64,000 nucleotides of DNA from an uncultured Prevotellaceae bacterium (GTDB lineage: Bacteria > Bacteroidota > Bacteroidia > Bacteroidales > Muribaculaceae), in assembly GCA_900318255.1 (NCBI GenBank), contig ONJX01000002.1:1-64000 (forward strand). The letters are read 5' to 3'. Position 1 is the stretch's first letter. Every line of letters starts with the position of its first letter. Shown here in pieces: positions 36,162-44,552 of this stretch. The notes beneath the pieces are model-generated. The model searched no databases, was not told where the DNA came from, and worked only from the letters and a program-made list of their open reading frames with translations. Made by a program: the position numbers and the translations under genes.

Positions 36162-36701
36162 TTACCATTTTAGATACTTGGTGGTGGCTTTGTTATTATT
36201 TAAGTCTATAACTACGTCTAAATGTAATTCTTTGTCAAATATTAGTTCATTGTAATAATATTTACTCCCAGATTTCATCCATCTTTCATCTTTTTGGCAT
36301 AATTGCTCTAATTGATCAATGTCCTGTTTTGATGGAGAATATAAAAACTTTATGGTTTTGTTCACACAAAAATCATCAGCATCATTACTTTCTGGAGGGT
36401 AATAAACATTTGTAGCAAAAAAGCATGGTAGCGACAGGTTAGATCTCTCCATTGCTATATCTAAAGCCCAGTCGCACCTATAAGGCTCTAAATAAATATA
36501 AAGACCCGCAATTAAAGATAAAACGACATTTCCCAAAATGGCAATCCAAATTCGCTTTTTTTTAGGTAGTGAAATTTTATCACTTCTATCATCTATTATC
36601 TTGAGAATGAATAATAAAACGGGAATTCCTATAATCATAAAGCATAGGAAAATAAAGATTATTTCGATAAAGATTCCCAAATAATAAAAAGATAGTGCCA
36701 T
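36162..36701 (-). CDS. Membrane protein, unknown family
   Basis: 179 residues with two hydrophobic segments (about 5-33 and 51-70, separated by a basic KKKR loop) and a soluble C-terminal domain with several cysteines (CDWALD, LPCFF, DFCVNK, QLCQKD). It has no motif I recognise. AT-rich codon use sets it apart from the core genes and fits acquired DNA. It lies between comM relic 5 and another gene fragment. Confidence 0.65.
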   Translation of the reverse strand: MALSFYYLGIFIEIIFIFLCFMIIGIPVLLFILKIIDDRSDKISLPKKKRIWIAILGNVVLSLIAGLYIYLEPYRCDWALDIAMERSNLSLPCFFATNVYYPPESNDADDFCVNKTIKFLYSPSKQDIDQLEQLCQKDERWMKSGSKYYYNELIFDKELHLDVVIDLNNNKATTKYLKW

Positions 36702-36712
36702 ATTATGTCCAG

Positions 36713-36826
36713 CTAGATTTTACCGTCTTTTGCCAGTAATGCAACTGATGCATTGTCATCGGCAATGCGGTAGATTATGATATTTCTTTCTTGATCGTGA
36801 ACTATGAACTTTAAAAGTTGACTTCT
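36713..36826 (-). pseudogene. Fragment of an unknown gene
   Basis: An open frame of 37 codons without a start ends at a TAG (36713-36715) and reads KFIVHDQERNIIIYRIADDN, then ASVALLAKDGKI. It looks like real protein sequence cut at its 5' side. Family unknown. The rest of 36827-36940 has a weak GGTCGAGGTCG match to comM but nothing firm. Confidence 0.45.
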
Positions 36827-36940
36827 ATATTAACCAAAGAAACGGTCGAGGTCGCAGGTCTTCGCCCCGTGATTGTGTTATGCACAATGTCGTGAAGGAA
36901 GCTTCTCGTCCGTTATGCCGTGTTATACTTAGCTGATGCG

Positions 36941-38473
36941 TCAGAACCTTACTGGCAGTGTGTATTTCACATTCACTGGATTGCCATTTGCATCACGGCC
37001 AGGGTTGAAATTAGGTAACATTTTGCACACTCGCAGTGCCTCTTGGTCATGTTCCGGACTCATCGACTTAACGATTTTGAAATTAGACAAACTGCCGTTT
37101 TTGTTTACTACAAATTGAACTACAACAAATCCTGATTCACCTGTTGGATTGTGCTTGTGGCTATTAATGAATCCCTGGATTTTGTTGTCACCTTTAGGGA
37201 ACGAAGGCATAACGGGGGCTAAATCAAGGACTTTGTCGGAGGTTGGTTGTTGCTTCTTTTGTTCAGCTTTAAGTCTTTTCTCTTCTTCAGCTTTAAGTCT
37301 TTTTTCTTCCTCTGCTTTGCGCTTTTTCTCCGCTTCTCTTGCCTGAGCCTCCTTAGCAGCAGCGTCGTCATAGTTGTCTTTTATATCATTTGTTGGTTCA
37401 ATGGCTACATCATTTGCAGGCTCTTCATTTGCTACAGAATTAGAGTTTTGAGCAATATCAGTACTTGTTTCGGAGGCAGAGTTCTCTGCTTTGGAGCTTA
37501 AAGAAGCATCACTGGTATTCTCGATTTTGTCTGTAGTTTTTTCTCCCTTTGGCCATAGCATAACAGCAGCGCCAGCAATGGCGGCCAATATCAGCACACC
37601 ACCTAGAATGAAAAGCCCTAAGCGGCTGCTCTTTTTCTTTTCATCGTCAACACGGCCATAATCATAACCTGCAGGCGGTTGCGGTTGCTGAGGCGGCATT
37701 GCAGGAGCGGCAGGAATAGGTCGGGTTGCGGGTGACTGTTGGGGCACATTAGGTGCAGTTGGAGCAGGCTGTGGTATGTTTGGCACTGGAGGAGCCACAG
37801 GAATTGGCTGTGGCGCTGGTGCTGGCTGGGGAACATTAGGCATGGCCGGAGGAGCAGACTGCGGTATATTAGGCACCGAAGGTGTGGGTTGTGGTATATT
37901 GGGCACAGTTGCAGGAGCCTGAGGGGCACTGCCTGGCTGCTCGTCATTGGCAAGGTTGCTTATCAGTTGCCATACATCACTCACCGACTGTGGCCGTTGC
38001 TTGCGACTTGGCGACATCATCTTGCCGATGAGCTGTTGCATCATTCCGCTCACTCCAGCAAAGTCAAACGCATTGTTGCCCGCCGATATGATGTCATCGG
38101 TCTCGGGTGGCTGTTTCCCGGTGAGCATATTGTAAAGCGTGGCACCTGCGCCATAGATGTCGCTCCATGGGCCTTGCGCAGCGGCGTTTGCGGTCATCAC
38201 TTCTAAGGGCGTATAGCCGGGATTGAAACTGTCGCCATCTTTTCTTGGATTTATCAGTCCAATCATGCCATTACTGTCAACCACCACATTAGATGGAGCA
38301 ATATTTAAGTGCAACTTGCCGTTGGTGTGCTCAAACTGCAATGCGTCGAGCATCCGCACAAAGTAGTCCATTGCCTGTGGCTCACTCATAGCTCCACTGA
38401 GTCTTATCATTTCGCTCAACAACTCACTATTTGCCCCTTGAGCAGTAGGGGATATTCCATTATTCTGTGCCAT
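36941..38473 (-). CDS. Pseudokinase C-lobe / proline repeats / TM / TonB C-terminal domain fusion
   Basis: 510 residues. Residues about 20-165 resemble a Ser/Thr kinase C-lobe: HLNIAPSNVVVD stands where HRDLKPxN is expected, INPR replaces DFG, and SDIYGAGATLYNMLTG matches helix F. There is no N-lobe, no VAIK lysine and no catalytic Asp, so it should be inactive. Then come PNIPQPAP-type repeats (175-270), one membrane span (about 286-308), a charged EEEKRLKAEEEKRLKAE helix, and a TonB_C domain (about 422-510, FVVVQFVVNKNGSLSNFKIV). The kinase part would be cytoplasmic and the TonB part periplasmic. Divergent from the operon at 38750-43240. Confidence 0.8.
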   Translation of the reverse strand: MAQNNGISPTAQGANSELLSEMIRLSGAMSEPQAMDYFVRMLDALQFEHTNGKLHLNIAPSNVVVDSNGMIGLINPRKDGDSFNPGYTPLEVMTANAAAQGPWSDIYGAGATLYNMLTGKQPPETDDIISAGNNAFDFAGVSGMMQQLIGKMMSPSRKQRPQSVSDVWQLISNLANDEQPGSAPQAPATVPNIPQPTPSVPNIPQSAPPAMPNVPQPAPAPQPIPVAPPVPNIPQPAPTAPNVPQQSPATRPIPAAPAMPPQQPQPPAGYDYGRVDDEKKKSSRLGLFILGGVLILAAIAGAAVMLWPKGEKTTDKIENTSDASLSSKAENSASETSTDIAQNSNSVANEEPANDVAIEPTNDIKDNYDDAAAKEAQAREAEKKRKAEEEKRLKAEEEKRLKAEQKKQQPTSDKVLDLAPVMPSFPKGDNKIQGFINSHKHNPTGESGFVVVQFVVNKNGSLSNFKIVKSMSPEHDQEALRVCKMLPNFNPGRDANGNPVNVKYTLPVRF

Positions 38474-38505
38474 AGCAAATTATCATTAGTTGATTATTTA
38501 TTTTG

Positions 38506-38536
38506 CAAATATAGTGACAACAACTTTAACTGCCAA
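38506..38536 (-). promoter_or_regulatory. Promoter of the pseudokinase-TonB gene
   Basis: On the minus strand TTG (38534-38536), 20 nt, TATATTTG (38506-38513). Confidence 0.78.
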
Positions 38537-38638
38537 CTATAAATGCAACAAAAATTAAAAATAATTTTAATGCTGCGTATAATTTTACACAAAAAGCATT
38601 CAAATCCTTACATAGTCACAACTCACAAGGCAAAACTC

Positions 38639-38669
38639 TTGCATATATTAGAGTTTGATATTATATTTG
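38639..38669 (+). promoter_or_regulatory. Promoter of the four-gene operon
   Basis: TTG (38639-38641), 20 nt, TATATTTG (38662-38669). The -7 box has the same sequence as that of the divergent pseudokinase gene, suggesting matched expression. The leader before the first ATG is about 75 nt. Confidence 0.78.
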
Positions 38670-38749
38670 CATTTAAATTGAATTTTTAGGTTAAAAACAT
38701 GTTAGGAGTTACTTGAAAAGTAATCCTTCAAACTCGTTGATAAACACTT

Positions 38750-39157
38750 ATGGAACAATACGCCGAAATACTATCAGCCGAGAAAATCCATGAAGCCGTT
38801 ACCCAGAATCGCTACACACATTTGATGCAGGCTGTGGTAGTGGCTGTGACGCGCTGCCAGGCGTGGCGCATTGAGAATAACGCGCACAGTCCTTACAGCA
38901 TAGAGCAACTCTCACAATATGCTATCGCTACCGACAAGGACCATCCTCTCACTGGCGACAGTTTTTACGTCGTTTCGGTTGAGGGTGCCATAGGATACTG
39001 CCCGGGCCTTGAGTATCAAACCGTGTGGATGTTTGTGCCCATGGAACCATGCCCCTTGCGTGACTTCATGCACAAGCGCTTTAACGAGATGAGCAAGGCT
39101 ATCGCCGATACCTACAACACCTATCAGGCACAAGTGCAACAAAACACTAACCAGTAA
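38750..39157 (+). CDS. Small protein, paralogue of the one at 41951
   Basis: 135 residues, soluble, no signal peptide. The core HPLTGDSFYVVSVEGAIGYC, GLEYQTVWMFVPMEP aligns with the protein at 41951-42442 (RPLSGTQFYMVSREGAIGLS, GLEYRVKWILIPMEP). A helical C-terminus follows. I do not recognise the family. First gene of an operon; the next begins 15 nt later. Possibly a chaperone or adaptor for the large protein between the two paralogues (inference). Confidence 0.75.
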   Translation: MEQYAEILSAEKIHEAVTQNRYTHLMQAVVVAVTRCQAWRIENNAHSPYSIEQLSQYAIATDKDHPLTGDSFYVVSVEGAIGYCPGLEYQTVWMFVPMEPCPLRDFMHKRFNEMSKAIADTYNTYQAQVQQNTNQ

Positions 39158-39172
39158 CACATTCCAACTACT

Positions 39173-41938
39173 ATGGCCATAATCTTTATAAAGAGCTTGT
39201 CAACACAGTCAAGCCTCACACGCAGGTTTTTTAGTTCGGTGCGCGCGTTAGGCGTGGCATTAATTGTGATTGTAGCACTATTGTCGGGTGTCGATGCCGA
39301 TGCTCTCACGCGCAGCAAGGTCACAGAATATGGCACGCTCAGATACACTATCCACAATTTGGACGGCAAATATAAGCCTGGTGAGCATTACAGTCTTGTT
39401 GCCACATTTGCAGCTAACGATAATGTTTATGGCTCGCAAAGTAGTTTCATGATTGTCAAGGCGGGAAGTCGAACGCTTTGCCGTAAAAAGGTTGTTGTGA
39501 AAAAGAACAGTAAGACTTCAGCCTCAGCAAGTTTTACCGCCCCCAGCGATGGTAGTCCACTGAAAATATCCTTTGGTAATGACGGCAAAGATGTGTTTGA
39601 GTCAATTACCATCACCGCCATGAAAGAAGAGGTGGTGAAACAAGAAGAGAAGGAAGTGCCGTCGTCAACAACTGATGATAACTCCAATAACAACACGGAT
39701 AAGGGTAGCGATAACGCCAGCAATGGTGATGACAACCACAGCAATGATGGCGAAAGCACAGACGACGGCGAGGGTGCCAGCGATGCTGAGGAAAAGAATT
39801 CAACCGATGATATCAGTTCTCAGGACGAAGGCTTTTTAGCTGGTCTTGCCGATAATGATGTGATAAAAGCGATTCAGGATTTTTGGGCCAATGACCCGCT
39901 GGGGCTTGACCGCGAGGCGACTCCCGAAGAGGCGGTAGGCATAGGTGCTGTAGCCGCAATCCTCTCCTTGTTGGCTGGCGGCGTTGGTGCGATAGGAGGC
40001 GGAATTGGAGGCATAGCTGGCGGAATAGGTGGCGGAGCTGGTGCAATGGGTGGTGGCATCCCCTCGGACTTGCCTCCCAACTTGCCCGAAGAATACGCTT
40101 TCGTCGATGATTACGATTGGGATAAAGAAAACGAAGAAGGTGGTTACGATGGTGAGGACACCGAAGAAATCTATGATGACCCTCCACAGGAGCCGGAAGA
40201 GGAACAGGATCCTGCCGATGATATCAACTCGCTAATTGACCAAAAGTATGTGCAGCACAACCCCGATGGTTCTATCACTGTCACCGACCCTGTAGTAGGC
40301 AGCAAAAACACTTATGAGCCCGATGGCAATGGCGGATGGGACAACCCGTTGACGGGTGCTGGTTTTAACAGCGACTCCGAACTCTTGTCACACCTCGCGT
40401 CGCGCGACGAAAACCATGACGTTCTATTGAAAGACGCGCAACAAGCGATCAAGAACCTTGAAGATCATCGCAAAGAGTGGGAGGAGAAAGTCAAGCAAGA
40501 GCATGACGAGAAAGCAAGCAAGGAAATGAAAGAATATAGCAAGTGGAAGGAGGAGCAAGAACATGAAATGAAAGTGGAAAGCCGCATTGAGGAACTGTCG
40601 AGCAAATTCCACGTCGAGCCCACAAAGGATGCCGTGATGAAAGCACTCGCCGAACAACAGTCGAAGGACATGCTTGAGAGTTACGAACAACAGGCATACG
40701 CCGAAGAGTACGGCAAGAGTGAGCAATATTCCAAGACTATCAAGACCACAGCGGCGGTTGGCATGGTGGCTGTGCCGCTTGTCGCTGCCACCGGAGGAGC
40801 GGTACTGGGTACCGGCGCGCTCACCGCCGCCGAGATAGGAAAGGCAAAGTTAGTCTATGACGTTTACACTGTCTCTAAATCGGTGACAGAATTCAACGGA
40901 GAGGCCTTGCTGCACAACGGCGGCCTCAAGGATCATGCCTCGGCAACATTGTTAGGGCTCGTTCATGGCGGTTTTGGTGTGGTACAAAACCATGTGGGTG
41001 TCATTGCCAGCAACAACACGATAGTCAATAACACCGTTGGCAAGTTCATCTTTAACACGTCTGTAGAAGGTGGGCTATATGTGGGCTCCGAAGTAAGCAA
41101 GGGCGCGCTATATAAGGGGTACTCTGAATATGAGAAGACAGGTGATTTTTACAAAGCACAGGAAGCGGCGCTCAACAGTATCCCCGATAGTGCTAAATCG
41201 GGAGCCAAGAGTTTCTTGATACAAAAGAGCTTAGAAGGTGTTGTCAAAACAGGGTCGGCTTTAAAGGAGAAAATTTCGCCTTCAGGCACCCCCTCTCAAC
41301 TACAGAGCAAAATTAATTCGGCGAAAACCGATCTCAAATACAAACAAGCACGCGTAGAAGGTGCCAAGACCCACCTTAATGACACACGAAACATGGCTGC
41401 CAAGCTAAAGGATGAGGCGGCCAAGAAGGCCGACATAGCCAAGACAGCAGCTGAAAAGTCGGACTTACAAGCCAAAGAAACTGCTAAGACTTTAAATAAA
41501 TATGATGCTGCCAAGGAAAAAGTCAATGTCGCAAAGGAGAGTTTAAAAGCCGCTAAGACTGACGAAGCAAGAGCCGCGGCACAGAAGCATCTTGATAACA
41601 TGGAGAAACAGGCAAAAGTCATTGAGCAGGAAGCACACAATGCGCAAAAACAAGCCGAAATAGCAAGAAATGAAGCAGAAAAGGCTGCCAAGGTGGCCAC
41701 TGAAGCACGGGAAGCATCAAAGGTTGCCGATTCCAGTGTGAAAGAAGCGCAGCACAATGTGAGCAAGGCTTCGGCCGACGAGCGTATAGCACAAGGCAAA
41801 GTCACTGCCGCTGAGAACAAAGCCAAAATGTATAATGACCAAAGAGAAGAGCGCGTTGACTACGTCGCCGGTCTAGCTGGTTCCACTGTTGACAATGCCG
41901 AGCAGAATCTTAATAATAATGACAACAATTCTAAATAA
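39173..41938 (+). CDS. Large secreted or membrane-anchored coiled-coil protein, unknown
   Basis: 921 residues. A basic N-terminus and hydrophobic stretch (about 25-42) form a signal peptide or anchor. A beta-rich domain (46-155) is followed by an acidic Ser/Asn/Asp linker, a glycine-rich hydrophobic run (255-297, GGGIGGIAGGIGGG), an acidic segment and a domain starting near 350 (QHNPDGSITVTDPVVGS). Residues 400-515 are helical, 525-555 hydrophobic (MVAVPLVAATGGAVLGTGAL), and 705-905 a long Ala/Lys/Glu coiled coil. The mix of pore-like hydrophobic segments and coiled coil recalls toxins or contact-dependent effectors, but no toxin motif is seen. Confidence 0.7.
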   Translation: MAIIFIKSLSTQSSLTRRFFSSVRALGVALIVIVALLSGVDADALTRSKVTEYGTLRYTIHNLDGKYKPGEHYSLVATFAANDNVYGSQSSFMIVKAGSRTLCRKKVVVKKNSKTSASASFTAPSDGSPLKISFGNDGKDVFESITITAMKEEVVKQEEKEVPSSTTDDNSNNNTDKGSDNASNGDDNHSNDGESTDDGEGASDAEEKNSTDDISSQDEGFLAGLADNDVIKAIQDFWANDPLGLDREATPEEAVGIGAVAAILSLLAGGVGAIGGGIGGIAGGIGGGAGAMGGGIPSDLPPNLPEEYAFVDDYDWDKENEEGGYDGEDTEEIYDDPPQEPEEEQDPADDINSLIDQKYVQHNPDGSITVTDPVVGSKNTYEPDGNGGWDNPLTGAGFNSDSELLSHLASRDENHDVLLKDAQQAIKNLEDHRKEWEEKVKQEHDEKASKEMKEYSKWKEEQEHEMKVESRIEELSSKFHVEPTKDAVMKALAEQQSKDMLESYEQQAYAEEYGKSEQYSKTIKTTAAVGMVAVPLVAATGGAVLGTGALTAAEIGKAKLVYDVYTVSKSVTEFNGEALLHNGGLKDHASATLLGLVHGGFGVVQNHVGVIASNNTIVNNTVGKFIFNTSVEGGLYVGSEVSKGALYKGYSEYEKTGDFYKAQEAALNSIPDSAKSGAKSFLIQKSLEGVVKTGSALKEKISPSGTPSQLQSKINSAKTDLKYKQARVEGAKTHLNDTRNMAAKLKDEAAKKADIAKTAAEKSDLQAKETAKTLNKYDAAKEKVNVAKESLKAAKTDEARAAAQKHLDNMEKQAKVIEQEAHNAQKQAEIARNEAEKAAKVATEAREASKVADSSVKEAQHNVSKASADERIAQGKVTAAENKAKMYNDQREERVDYVAGLAGSTVDNAEQNLNNNDNNSK

Positions 41939-41950
41939 CAACGACCAAAG

Positions 41951-42442
41951 ATGGAGGACAATAGCGATAATAATAAGATGACATTTGAGGAATTCAAATT
42001 CAGGCACGGGCACTACGACACCCTTATGAAAGCCTTGCTGGTATCGCTCGACATGGGAAACCTGGTGTGGGTTTCTAATGATGACGATAATAAGGCTTAT
42101 GACCTGCTCGACATGTATCAATTTGCCCTTGCTCAAGACAGCGAGAGGCCCCTGTCAGGCACACAGTTCTATATGGTCTCACGTGAGGGGGCTATTGGCT
42201 TGAGCGACGGACTTGAGTATAGGGTGAAATGGATCTTGATTCCCATGGAGCCAAGCAAGGAACGCACCTATCGCATCTTGCGATTGCAGGAGAAGATTGA
42301 GGAGATGCGTGTCGTGGAGCAGACCATCAATGTCTCTCTCAAGAAACACATGGCCATTGCGGCGCTTAAGGCAAGAGCACAGGCGGCGCATGCTCCCGCT
42401 ATGCCCGGAACAACACCTCCACCCACACCAAATATGTATTAA
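41951..42442 (+). CDS. Small protein, paralogue of the one at 38750
   Basis: 163 residues. It shares the FY-VS-EGAIG...GLEY--KW--IPMEP core with the 135-residue protein encoded before the large coiled-coil gene, then has a longer helical region and a proline-rich end (MPGTTPPPTPNMY). Starts 12 nt after the large gene. The duplication on both sides of one gene argues that all three products work together. Confidence 0.75.
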   Translation: MEDNSDNNKMTFEEFKFRHGHYDTLMKALLVSLDMGNLVWVSNDDDNKAYDLLDMYQFALAQDSERPLSGTQFYMVSREGAIGLSDGLEYRVKWILIPMEPSKERTYRILRLQEKIEEMRVVEQTINVSLKKHMAIAALKARAQAAHAPAMPGTTPPPTPNMY

Positions 42443-42478
42443 ACCAGATTGTCCACACCACTAAGATAATAACACATC

Positions 42479-43240
42479 ATGCACACAAATATGCAACCGC
42501 CCATCACACAACAAGAAAAAGGAGGCGTAGGCCAATTCCTCAAGAACTATTTAAAGCAAAGTCTGGAAATTGTCAAGCATCCTCTCAAACTGCTGCCCAC
42601 CATCGTGCTGGGTGCAATTTGGATAGTGCTGGGATGGTTCTCCAGCAAGATGAAACTATCTATGCCGCTTGAGGTGGTGAGCTTTCTCACGTTCACGCAA
42701 GGAGGACTCTTTGGCGGCGTAATCGGCGCTGTGGGTGGAATTCTGGGAAAGGTGGTGGTAGCGGCTTTCCTCAATGCCGCCATTCTGCCACTCTTTGAAA
42801 AGAAGCCGCCATTCGGTGGCATTCAAGGCAGCATGCGGCACATTGTCGGCAGCATGAAGATAAATAGCGCAAGTGCAATGGCACCGCTGTTCTACGGCCT
42901 AGGCATTGCTTTATTGATATACGGATTCATGAACATCACCCAATCAGGAAAAAATGCCATGGTGGGTCTGGTTTCGGCGGTGTTGCTGATTCAGGGAATA
43001 GGAAACAGAGGTGGTTTTGTGTGGGGATTGCTATTCAGCATCGCAAACTCTTCATCCAAGGGCAAGGTGCCACAGTTCGCCTCAATCACGCGATTCCTGC
43101 TGGGCATGTCATTAGGATTTACCTTAAGCGCAGGACTCAGCCTCGCCGGATTGCATTGGTGCTTTTGGCTAGCGATACCAATGCTCATAATTGGATTCAT
43201 CTTCAGCATCTTTAAGAAAAAAGTGAATAATAGCATGTAA
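42479..43240 (+). CDS. Multi-pass membrane protein, unknown
   Basis: 253 residues with about six hydrophobic segments (for example LLPTIVLGAIWIVLGWF, GGLFGGVIGAVGGILGKVVVAAF, FWLAIPMLIIGFIFSIF) and a lysine-rich C-terminus. It is the last gene of the operon. No transporter motif is recognised. It could anchor the other products at the inner membrane, matching the membrane-spanning pseudokinase-TonB protein encoded divergently (inference). Confidence 0.7.
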   Translation: MHTNMQPPITQQEKGGVGQFLKNYLKQSLEIVKHPLKLLPTIVLGAIWIVLGWFSSKMKLSMPLEVVSFLTFTQGGLFGGVIGAVGGILGKVVVAAFLNAAILPLFEKKPPFGGIQGSMRHIVGSMKINSASAMAPLFYGLGIALLIYGFMNITQSGKNAMVGLVSAVLLIQGIGNRGGFVWGLLFSIANSSSKGKVPQFASITRFLLGMSLGFTLSAGLSLAGLHWCFWLAIPMLIIGFIFSIFKKKVNNSM

Positions 43241-43329
43241 AACCCATCTATGAGTTACTTATATCCTTAGAACTTCGATTTAATAAGTCCTTAGACTCAT
43301 TTTAACCTGATTCATAACATAGCTGGTTA

Positions 43330-43358
43330 ACAAGGGCTGGTTTCGCGCCAGCTCTTGT
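43330..43358 (+). terminator. Hairpin after the operon
   Basis: ACAAGGGCTGG pairs with CCAGCTCTTGT (with G-T pairs) over TTTCGCG, flanked by GTTAAC on both sides. No T-run follows, so terminator function is tentative. Confidence 0.45.
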
Positions 43359-43378
43359 CAGTTAACGCAATTATTCCT

Positions 43379-43500
43379 ATTCAGGAATCTCGTCAATAAA
43401 GAGCACACCATTATGGGCAAGACTAATTTCCCCAGGCGTGGATAACTGCCGCCACTACATAAAGCTACGGCACAAGTATACGATAATGTGGTGGGACGAA
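43379..43500 (-). pseudogene. comM relic 6 (internal segment, most diverged)
   Basis: ATTCAGGAATCTCGTCAATA, AGAGCACACCATTATGGGCA and TTTCCCCAGGCGTGG follow intact comM 52290-52360 with several changes and a one-base deletion. It ends at ACGATAATGTGGTGGGA, the same point as relics 3 and 4. It sits about 9 kb from intact comM. 43501-43635 holds no supported gene. Confidence 0.8.
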
Positions 43501-43635
43501 ATCTCATTTATTATCTTAATATCAGGCATTTAATGTATTTTTAGTTGTTTAATAAATTTTGATTTTCATGCAAAAATCTCACCTCCGTCAAATAGTGTCG
43601 AAGGTGAGAGATAAGAAAGTCTTTTAATAATAAAG

Positions 43636-43857
43636 TCAATCTAGGGTTTCGTAGATGAAATCCCCGACGCTCATGCACGCCTTCTTGTAATCGAAGTTAT
43701 ACATGCGCATGTACTGTTCCTTAACTTCTACTGCTCCGTTGTAGAACGGGTTGGTGCAGTGCTGACGAGTAGTGACGGTTATCACCATTTCGGGCGTGAT
43801 TACTTGCCCATTGACGCGCCTTGTGCGCTTGGGTGTAATTCTGAAAACTTTGCTCAT
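43636..43857 (-). CDS. Small conserved-looking protein, unknown
   Basis: 73 residues from MSKVFRITPKRTRRVNGQ; the ATG nine codons earlier adds an AT-rich stretch. The C-terminus YKKACMSVGDFIYETLD is duplicated as a fragment at 44497-44550, so the gene belonged to a duplicated block. A -7 box TATCTTTG (minus) is at 43898-43905. No function known to me. Confidence 0.65.
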   Translation of the reverse strand: MSKVFRITPKRTRRVNGQVITPEMVITVTTRQHCTNPFYNGAVEVKEQYMRMYNFDYKKACMSVGDFIYETLD

Positions 43858-43912
43858 AATGGAAATTAAATAATAGTAAAACATAAAAATAGTGTTACAA
43901 AGATAGTTATTT

Positions 43913-44155
43913 CTATTCTTCTTTTTGATTGTCTCTTGCGTCGTTTACATAGAAAGTTAAGCTGTCGATTGTTGAGCCTAAGTCAACAAGACTATCAGCA
44001 ATACCAGAAATATCATCGTATTCTTGCCAGTTATGCAATTCTCTTTGAAAAGTACGTTCGAAGGTCTTTGTCAGATGACCAATATCTTTCTTGGCCTCTT
44101 TAGCCCAAGTCTCAATGCTTTCGAGAACTCTTTTTTTATTCTGTTCTTGTTTCAT
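43913..44155 (-). CDS. Small helical protein, tandem paralogue A
   Basis: 80 residues, mostly helix. LESIETWAKEAKKDIGHLTK aligns closely with the gene just upstream (LESIEAWAKEAKKDIGYLTK). It overlaps that gene by 20 nt in another frame, so the pair is one transcript. Function unknown; both may be parts of a heterodimer. Confidence 0.65.
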   Translation of the reverse strand: MKQEQNKKRVLESIETWAKEAKKDIGHLTKTFERTFQRELHNWQEYDDISGIADSLVDLGSTIDSLTFYVNDARDNQKEE

Positions 44156-44408
44156 TAATAACGTGTTTTATGCAGTTAACTTGATCCTGTGCATGGCTTA
44201 TATGGCCAGCCAAACTTTCCAGAGCTGCATCTAGATCTTGAATACAATCTATAATGTCAGAAAGATTATCGCATTCTTGCAACCTTTGCAGCTCTTGATG
44301 ATATGCGCCTTCGAAGGCCTTTGTCAGATAACCAATATCTTTCTTGGCCTCTTTAGCCCAAGCCTCAATGCTTTCGAGGGCTGCCAGCTTGTTTTTTCTT
44401 TTTGCCAT
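44136..44408 (-). CDS. Small helical protein, tandem paralogue B
   Basis: 90 residues, paralogous to the downstream 80-residue protein over its first 50 residues, with a different C-terminus (SHAQDQVNCIKHVINETRTE). It is preceded by a palindromic promoter (44430-44473). AT-rich and tightly packed with other tiny genes. Confidence 0.65.
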   Translation of the reverse strand: MAKRKNKLAALESIEAWAKEAKKDIGYLTKAFEGAYHQELQRLQECDNLSDIIDCIQDLDAALESLAGHISHAQDQVNCIKHVINETRTE

Positions 44409-44429
44409 AATCCAGTCTTTTATTATTCA

Positions 44430-44473
44430 CAAAGATAAGACGCACCTGTGCCAAATGAAGGCACAGGTGCGTC
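44430..44473 (-). promoter_or_regulatory. Palindromic promoter A
   Basis: Minus-strand -7 box TATCTTTG (44430-44437) is preceded by a perfect 14-bp inverted repeat (44439-44452 and 44460-44473) with a 7-nt loop. The TTTG in the loop edge (44452-44455) lies 14 nt from the -7 box, as in promoters B, C and D. Confidence 0.75.
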
Positions 44474-44496
44474 AAAGTGATGTTTTTTTTTAAAAA

Positions 44497-44550
44497 TCAG
44501 TCGAGAGCTTCGTAGGTGAAATCCCCTACGCTCATGCACGCCTTCTTGTA
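44497..44550 (-). pseudogene. 3' fragment of the gene at 43636
   Basis: Eighteen codons read YKKACMSVGDFTYEALD then stop, two residues different from the end of the intact small gene at 43636-43857. The rest of the gene is lost where the stop of the 58-residue gene begins, so this is a duplication remnant. Confidence 0.8.
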
Positions 44551-44552
44551 AT

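Noticed and set aside
36827..36875. A seventh comM relic
   Set aside because: Only GGTCGAGGTCG and a few bases agree; too short to count.
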